A DNA stretch of 64,000 bases from Mytilus galloprovincialis (taxonomy: Eukaryota; Mollusca; Bivalvia; Mytilida; Mytilidae). Positions 57,480-64,000 of this stretch are shown in pieces. The first letter of the stretch is position 1, and each line of letters starts with the position of its first letter. The DNA lies in assembly GCF_965363235.1 (NCBI RefSeq), contig NC_134842.1:32550958-32614957 (forward strand), given 5' to 3'. Below the pieces are notes generated by a model. It had not been told where the DNA came from. It worked only from the letters and a program-made list of their open reading frames with translations, and made no database searches. Made by a program: the position numbers and the translations under genes.

Positions 57480-58960
57480 AGTTATAGTTATAATAAGCAG
57501 CTTACCACAAAAATCATGCAAATGGTGATTCAAGCATGAAACTTTGTAAGAACATGCCTTTAGGTGTATGTATTCATATTAGGGGGATAGCCAAGAAAAA
57601 AAATCATCCGAACATGGCGGCCATCTTGGATTTTCAAAATGACGTCTTCACAGGAAAAATACATCATATTTACGGCCCGTTTTGCTTGTATTGTATCCAA
57701 AATATTACAAAATGGAGTAAACCATTGTTATATAAGATAAAGTATCACTTTCGGTCTAATATCGGTCGATAACCAACTCCTGATTTTTGAAAATTCCAAA
57801 TATGACTGTTTTATAACCCGAATAATGTCAGTCGTTATGTTCCACAAATCTTCGACTAATCTTCGATTGCTACATTAGGTTCGATAGGTTGTATGCCAAT
57901 AGATGGCGCAATTTTATTCTAGTTAATCTTTTTGAGAGTGTGTGTTCTCATTGTTATAAGACGTGGCTCGGTACTTGTCTATCCACCGTTAATATTTTTA
58001 GTTACGAAGTTTATTTGCAATTCTGATCGGATATTGTTTGAAGGAATTTTATCCCTATTGATAACACAATTCTATAATAATAATGTTGTTAATACATCAA
58101 AAAACATAATTAGAAAAGTAATCTTGAATTTTATACAATTTCTAGAATTTTACCTGTGACGTTTCTCTATGTTGAGTAAATGTATTCAAGTTACAGACAC
58201 ACACTCTTCGTGCACTTCTCTAATAGTTGATTGGTTTCACTCGGTTCTTTTTTGCTGTTCATTTATATTTTGCTCAGATAAGATTTGCGTTATTGTTCTA
58301 AAAGTTCATTGTTGATTCCTTTTGTTTATATAATAGTTACTTAGGTTTTGAAATGGCGAATAGAATAGCTTCTTCAGCAGATAGTTGGGAAACTGATTGA
58401 CAAAATGTTGTTTGTGTCAGGAGGTCACAACAGACCTACTGAAATCGTCAGACGAAGGATATACAATGTTAGGCAAAAATATCCCTCTTTTTCATGAATT
58501 AAATGCCCTCCCTATCCCTCTTGATATTCGGCGATTAAACCCCGGAGAGGGTATTGAAATCACAATGAAAAAATTACTCCAGATCATTCCCGTTCCACAA
58601 GACACCGTGCAGAATACACAAGACATTGTTCGGAATTCGATCCGATACAGCAGAATCTGTCACGACATAGCCACGATTGTAATCCGACTAGACAAAATCG
58701 GCTGAGTTGTCCCGAATGTTACGGGACGCACCTAACTGTCGGGGTGCTTTACCGAACTATTCGGACTCTTCCCGACTCGTAAGAATCTGTTACGAACTAA
58801 AACGACTGCGTTCAGACAATGATAGGACATTCCAGATAATTGAGGATACTAATCCGACTTTTTCACTTTTCGTGTCGTATTGCTGTCTGATCTCAAACGG
58901 GAGCAATAATCGGCAATGTGTGAACCCCGCATTAGCAAATACTTTTTTTTAGCAAATAAC
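57480..58960 (+). mobile_element. ~1.4-kb insertion carrying a zinc-binding protein relic
   Basis: Copy A has only about 230 unrelated bases here. Ends are not precisely defined and no inverted repeat was seen. An ATG at 58353 opens MANRIASSADSWETD before a stop. Two bases out of phase, from 58402, the sequence reads KCCLCQEVTTDLLK, then GYTMLGKNIPLFHELNALPI and LNPGEGIE. A further frame change would give FHKTPCRIHK, a second putative Cys/His ligand cluster. The C-x-x-C start with a later HxxxC resembles the N-terminal zinc-binding region of an uncharacterised protein family I recall from molluscs. It is broken by at least two frameshifts, and the later frame at 58707-58952 has no recognised homology. 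Confidence 0.5.
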
Positions 58961-59550
58961 ACTTCACACCCTTCTAAATATTCTATTTTGGTAAACTCCG
59001 TACAGTCACCTTTAATTATTTACATTTTTGTCTCTGATTATATGATTTAAGATAAATTTTATATAATTGGGATTTTGTATAAGTTGTATAACTATTGCCG
59101 TTAACCGGTTTGGTGGTCAGTCTTTACGTAAATTGCAAGATTTTTAGTAACCGATGGCTAGATAGTAACCCCACACACGCACGTCATATTTATATAGGGT
59201 AATATTTTTAACAAAAATATTAATAATCAAGTTGTTATATAGTACAGAATTTAAATGTGTTGTATTTATTTTGAAGATTTTTTTTTGTAACATAACCTGT
59301 CACTGTAAATATTCTGTATTCAGAAAATATAAAGAACTCTGTATACACATTTTTATCCTGTAAAGTTTATCCATAAATCAGTGAGCCATATGATAGGCAT
59401 CATTTAAGTATATCCCGCACCTCCGTTATTTAAATAATCATTATTCCGGAAGTTATTCCGAGCGTTTACAATTGAAATGTCCCTATTCTTAGTGCATACC
59501 TGTTAATTTTATTGCGACGTTCGAAAAAGGTTTTCAAATTCTTGTCATAT

Positions 59551-59608
59551 ATGAGAGAGGCGATGGCTAAAGTTTTCCTAGTATTCTGGTGTGTTATCCT
59601 GCAATTAG
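59551..59608 (+). CDS. TLR-E exon 1 (signal peptide)
   Basis: ATG at 59551 opens MREAMAKVFLVFWCVILQL, followed by one base and a GTAAGT donor at 59609. The base joins AA at 60676-60677 to give Glu. The intron (59609-60675, 1067 bp) is phase 1. Nearly identical to TLR-A exon 1. An in-frame ATG at 59563 is an alternative start. Confidence 0.8.
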
Positions 59609-59740
59609 GTAAGTAGTTTTGTTATTATATTAGAAATTATACATAAAAAGTGCGATATCCGTGTTAATGTATAACGTTTTCTTGTCAATATTTTACTACA
59701 TACTATGATAAAACTCTGAAGGGGGGTTAACGAGATACAG

Positions 59741-59845
59741 TCAACCGTACATTGACCTATAATGGTGTACTTTTTTCAAATTTTTATTTGAATGGAGAGT
59801 TGTCTCATTGGCACTCACACCACATCTTCCTATTTCTATCTATTT
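59741..59845 (-). repeat. Mussel repeat insertion in TLR-E intron
   Basis: CCTATAATGGTGTACTTTTTTC and GGAGAGTTGTCTCATTGGCACTCACACCACATCTTCC are the reversed start of the family at 25885-26110. About 105 bases sit where copy A has about 15 (near 7605-7620). Confidence 0.7.
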
Positions 59846-60675
59846 ACTACTTATAAAAAGGTCCGAAGTAACAGAAATCTTAAAGAAAAAGAGCAAACAA
59901 AATACAGAAAAAGATAAAACTGGTGTGTTTAAAGTAAATAAAAAATAATTTCAAATTTGTTATGTTTAACTCGTTAAACTGTTATGTTGACATCGGCTAT
60001 AAGTGCAAGGTAAAAATTTTAAAATTCAATTCGCGTCATTTGAATATAGTCTTGTGTTATTTTGTCAAATTATATCAATTGAATATGACAATTTAAAAAC
60101 AACTTGATAAATATACATTGTAATAACATAAGTAAAATAAGCCGTGTAAATTCGCCGTACATCTTACATTTAACGGATTTCTTCATCAAGGACTATCGTT
60201 TTGTAAATGTTGTTTTGCTGTATAACACATATATTCATAGGTAGGTGTTGAGTCAATGCATAGAGTGCTCTATGTTTATGTAATATAATTGGCAAATATT
60301 CGTAAGGTACATGCTAATTTGTACAATGTTCTTAATATACAAACACTACTACTATACCAGTTAATTTTGATGTTAACATATCAAAAATAACAGGTATTCA
60401 ATATAAGATATAGGTGAACCAAATTACGACAGGTAGATCTCCATGATAGTGAACACAGAAATAACCGTATATAACATAAACACATAAACTAGTACAAAGA
60501 ATGTTTCATTACGGGTTTTTTTAACAATAGTAAATTAAATAGTTTTCGATAAACAATAGCTATAGGTAAAGTGCAAATGAATATCGGACTAAAATAAAAT
60601 GAATCCAATGACCCCATACGTTTTTTGTTCGTTTGAATGATATTTGAATGTTTACTTTTATCTATTTTCAAACAG

Positions 60676-63101
60676 AATTATTAACGACAACTAACGTTAA
60701 AATGGACAACCAGATCCACAACCTTATAGATTGTTCCAGGAAAAATTTAACAACAATGCCTGATGTTCTGCGAAATTCTACAACAGATCTAAATCTTCAA
60801 AGAAATCTTTTACACGTAGTTCCTGCATGGTCTTTCCAAAAATCAAGAATATTAAAAAGCATAGATCTGTCCTATAATCGACTGAAGGTGATTGAAAGTG
60901 GAGCGTTTGCAGGACTAGTTAAACTTTCCATTCTCAACCTTAGAAGTAATTTATTAACTTCAAAATTACTTAAAATGAATATTTTTCAAGGTTTGATTTT
61001 TCTTCAGGAAATAGTAATACAAAATAATCAATTTTACGATAATTATACTTTTTTTCAAACCGTAATATCTCGAGTAAAATCATTGGTTAAGTTGAAAATG
61101 GATCTGAGTAGACCAAACAAAATAGATAAATGTCTTTGTAATTTATCAAACCTACAAGACCTTGAAATTTTAGGATTGCCTGGACAATCATATTTAGATG
61201 ATATTTTTCAAAAAATAAAGTGTCTTAAAATAGAAACGTTAATGCTTGATTCCGTGCTTTCACTAGCACCAAATACGTTCATTTCTTTTCCAAATTTAAA
61301 GACGCTAAGGATAGCGATACACACCGCTCGTGCTAGGTACGACGTAATAAGCAGCATATTTATTTCTTTGAAGATATTCAAGGGTAGAAATATGACGGAA
61401 CTAAGCATAACTGGTAATCCACATAGAAACGGATTTGTATTGGGCCATCCTCACTTTGCAGTACTTGAAAAAATATGTCTACAGAAGTTAAATTTGGTCG
61501 GTGATAGTATACTTGGTGTAAAGTTTAATCCTTTTTTAAGATATGGACTTAAGGAGAATTGTTTAGAAGAATTAAATTTGTCAGATAATTTACTGTTCGA
61601 TAGTAAAGATAGATATGTGTTTGCATTTTGTGCGTTTAAGCATTTAAAAAAAATCAGAATTCCACGTGAAGTAGTAAAAGACAATAGAGTAAAACGATCC
61701 ACCAAAGATGACGTATCCTACTCGTTTTGCCTGCCGACAACATTAGAACAATTGGACCTTCATTTGCACGTTAAATCATATATAAGGAGGAGAGTTGCCA
61801 ATCTAACTATCATCAACGGGTCAAATTTAAAAGTTTTAAATATGGCTAATGTGACAGTCCAAGATTGTAATGGAACGATTAATGGCATTGAAAACTTAGA
61901 ATATTTGGATATATCAGGATTTAACTGCAAATTATTGAGTGAACATCTTCTCTCACATTTTCCTAAACTAATTACTTTCATTGCACAAGATGCAAAACTT
62001 GGAATCGGGTTGAACTCCCTAGAAACTGCATCAGAATTCTTTGAGAGGAATTTAGATGTACAACATATTGATCTTATGATGAATAGCATACATTCATTAC
62101 CAGATGGCTTGTTCAATCATCCTTTTAGACAAAAAATTTCTATCATATTGGATAAAAACAACTTACAATCACTACCAAACTTTCCGTCAAAACCGAATAC
62201 TATTCAACAAATCAGTCTAAAATACAACAAATTTTCGTGTCTAAGTGAAGACGATATGACTAAACTTGACATTATTAAACCTTCCAGTGTTTTTCTTCGT
62301 GGTAATCCGATTGAATGCTCTTGTAAGACGTTAAGTTTTCTAAAATGGGTGCACCGTTCAGGTATTATAGGTGATGTCGATGAAGTAGAATGCGACCTCC
62401 AAAATGGTACCTTAGCAAGTTTGTCTCATTTCTTGCGAAATCTTAAAACATTTGAAATCAGTTGTGAATCGAAAATATGGTTAATATTTGCAAGTAGTTT
62501 TACTTCTGTCATTATTTTAGCTGTAATCTTCGGAACAATATACTATCGCTACCAATTTGCATTTGAGTATTTCTTTCTGAGAATTAAAATGAAACTCAGG
62601 CATTACCAGCCTCTTTTGGAAGAGTTTAATCATGATGCGTTTATCTCATACAGTCACAAAGACATACCATGGGTTAAAACACTCTACGACAAATTGAAAT
62701 CAAAAGGCTTCAACCTCTGTTTATATGACAAGGATTTCCAAGGTGGAATGCCTATTGCCGAGTGCATCGTTGAAGCAATAAATTCAAGCAGAAAGGTTGT
62801 ATTTGTTATTACAAAGGATTTCTTGGAAAGTAGTTGGGGAACGTATGAAATAGAAATGACAAGAATGCATGCCTTCAGAGAGGGTCGTGAATCGATGGTT
62901 ATTGTGATAATGAAGGATGCTATTGACAAGGACAAACTTCCGAAGGCCTTGAAAGAAATCTGGTATAAGGTCGTCTGTATTGTGTGGCCATTTCAAACCG
63001 AAGCTCCGTATAATTCTGAAGAAATTTTTTATGAAAAATTATGTATAGCATTATCAGAAGGTCGCAGGAAATTATGTGATGATAACACTTCAAATCTGTA
63101 G
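60676..63101 (+). CDS. Toll-like receptor TLR-E, exon 2
   Basis: Joined to exon 1 this predicts 827 residues. It starts ELLTTTNVKMDNQ and has leucine-rich repeats, a C-terminal cap beginning NPIECSCK, a transmembrane helix (IWLIFASSFTSVIILAVIFG) and a TIR domain opening HDAFISYS. The BB loop is KDFQGGMPI (Gly at the usual Pro), matching TLR-B. The ectodomain groups with TLR-C. One of the two N-cap cysteines is missing (Asn for the first). The open frame upstream of 60676 has no ATG and belongs to the intron. AATAAA lies at 63160, about 60 bp after the stop. Intact and probably functional. Confidence 0.95.
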
Positions 63102-63234
63102 ATAAAAATCAAGCCTGTGTACAAAATATTTAAGATATGTATATATCAGCAAATGTTTGAATAAAAAAATATAGTGCTATGTGATAAACTCATAAAAATA
63201 AACCACATTTTGAGCAGATAATGCTTACTTTTCC

Positions 63235-63440
63235 GTAGCACCCACAGTTAAAAGCTAGGTTCGTGTTACTCAGTCCATCATTTTCTATGTTGTCTTTCGT
63301 AAAGTGCTGTTTGTGTTGTGGATTTTTTTTGCATATTTTTTTCTTTTTGTTTTCTTTTACTTTGGTGTTGTCAGTCTTATTTTCGACTTCTGTGTTTGAA
63401 AGTCCCTTTTGTATTATTTACTTCTCTTTTTAATTAATGA
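63235..63440 (-). repeat. Mussel repeat, reversed copy
   Basis: GGTTCGTGTTACTCAG, TTTTCTATGTTGTC, GGTGTTGTCAGTCTTATTTTCG and GAAAGTCCCTTTTGTA are the reversed family of 34205-34425. Confidence 0.65.
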
Positions 63441-63744
63441 AGATTGGTAATGAGTTATGTTTGGTGTACCTACTTTGTACTAGACAAGTTATCATTGATT
63501 TTTTAAAGGTGTTTAACAATAAAACGTAACGGTATTTGAAAGGACAATAACATTACGCATGCATATCCAACTCAGAGACAGCCAATTCTTGCTCTTTCTT
63601 CAAATCTACAAAAAACGGTTTGTTCAATCTTGTATTAGATCCAGCTGGATATCAATTACTTCAAACGAACTCCTACAAAAGAGACCTTGAATTAAAGGAC
63701 ACGTCTACCTGCTATACAAAGATAACAGTGGTAGCAAAATTATA
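63441..63744. other. Non-coding stretch, nothing recognised
   Basis: No gene seen between two repeat copies. Confidence 0.45.
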
Positions 63745-63950
63745 ATAGAGGTAGCGAAAGATACCAGAGAGACCATCAAACTCATAGATTCAAAATAAAC
63801 TGACAACACAAAGGCTTAAAATAAAAAAGACAAACAGACAACAAATAGTACAGAAGAAACAACATAGTGAACCTAAGATTAAGAAACCAAACCCCACCAA
63901 AAACTGGGGATAAACATCATGGGAGCAATTGTAGTGAGATATTTTGAATG
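63745..63950 (+). repeat. Mussel repeat (GATACCAGAGAGACCATCAAAC variant)
   Basis: GCGAAAGATACCAGAGAGACC, AAAATAAACTGACAACAC, ACAAACAGACAACAAATAGTAC and AACCCCACCAAAAACTGGGGA match the family at 34205-34425 in the same orientation. Confidence 0.7.
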
Positions 63951-64000
63951 CCGTGACAAAGGATTTGTTAATTAGATTCAACTCTTTGGCCTAAAAAAGC

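Larger units (their letters stand above)
55615..60690 (+). repeat. Segmental duplication, copy B (upstream region of TLR-E)
   Basis: Same order and orientation as 5016-8485. It continues without a break into TLR-E exon 2, so this copy preserves the original promoter, exon 1, intron and exon 2 linkage. Three stretches absent from copy A are annotated separately. Confidence 0.85.

Overview
The window looks like nuclear DNA of a marine bivalve, most likely a mussel of the genus Mytilus. It is AT-rich, intron-containing and dominated by short dispersed repeats that I recognise from mussel sequences. The protein-coding content is almost entirely Toll-like receptor (TLR) genes. The species assignment rests on recall of those repeats and was not checked against a database.

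Five paralogous TLR genes are present, here called TLR-A to TLR-E: A (7426-11384, +), B (19215-22967, +, carrying two nonsense codons), C (28850-32634, -), D (39102-44943, +) and E (59551-63101, +). A sixth copy survives only as a decayed TIR 3' end at about 34625-34842. All five share one architecture. A tiny first exon encodes most of the signal peptide. A phase-1 intron of about 1.1-3.4 kb follows. One large second exon then encodes the rest: leucine-rich repeats, a single four-cysteine LRR C-terminal cap, one transmembrane helix and a cytoplasmic TIR domain. Predicted lengths are 822-827 residues. They are expected to be single-cysteine-cluster, pattern-recognition-type receptors that signal through TIR adaptors.

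The array is mosaic. First exons fall into two classes (A/C/E versus B/D), ectodomains into two different classes (C/E versus A/B/D), and the first half of the TIR domain into three (A/C, B/E, D). These partitions conflict, so promoter/exon 1, ectodomain and TIR modules have been exchanged between neighbours. TLR-A is the clearest case. Its upstream region and exon 1 belong to a segmental duplication shared with TLR-E (about 5016-8485 versus 55615-60690). That homology stops at the exon-2 splice acceptor, where a relic acceptor remains at 8467, and a B/D-type exon 2 follows 500 bp later. All five receptors lack the usual BB-loop proline.

Layout: 1-335 partial exon of an unknown gene (- strand); 670-1175 giant imperfect palindrome; 2521-3425 decayed reverse transcriptase; 5016-11384 duplicated upstream block plus TLR-A; 12859-14470 5'-truncated retroelement; 19215-22967 TLR-B; 23.6-27.9 kb repeats, tRNA-like sequences and hairpins; 28850-32634 TLR-C; 34.2-38.5 kb TLR remnant broken up by repeats; 39102-44943 TLR-D; 45-55 kb gene-free with three inverted-repeat elements; 55615-63101 duplicated upstream block (with insertions) plus TLR-E; 63.2-64 kb repeats. 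No bacterial features, CRISPR arrays or rRNA genes were seen.
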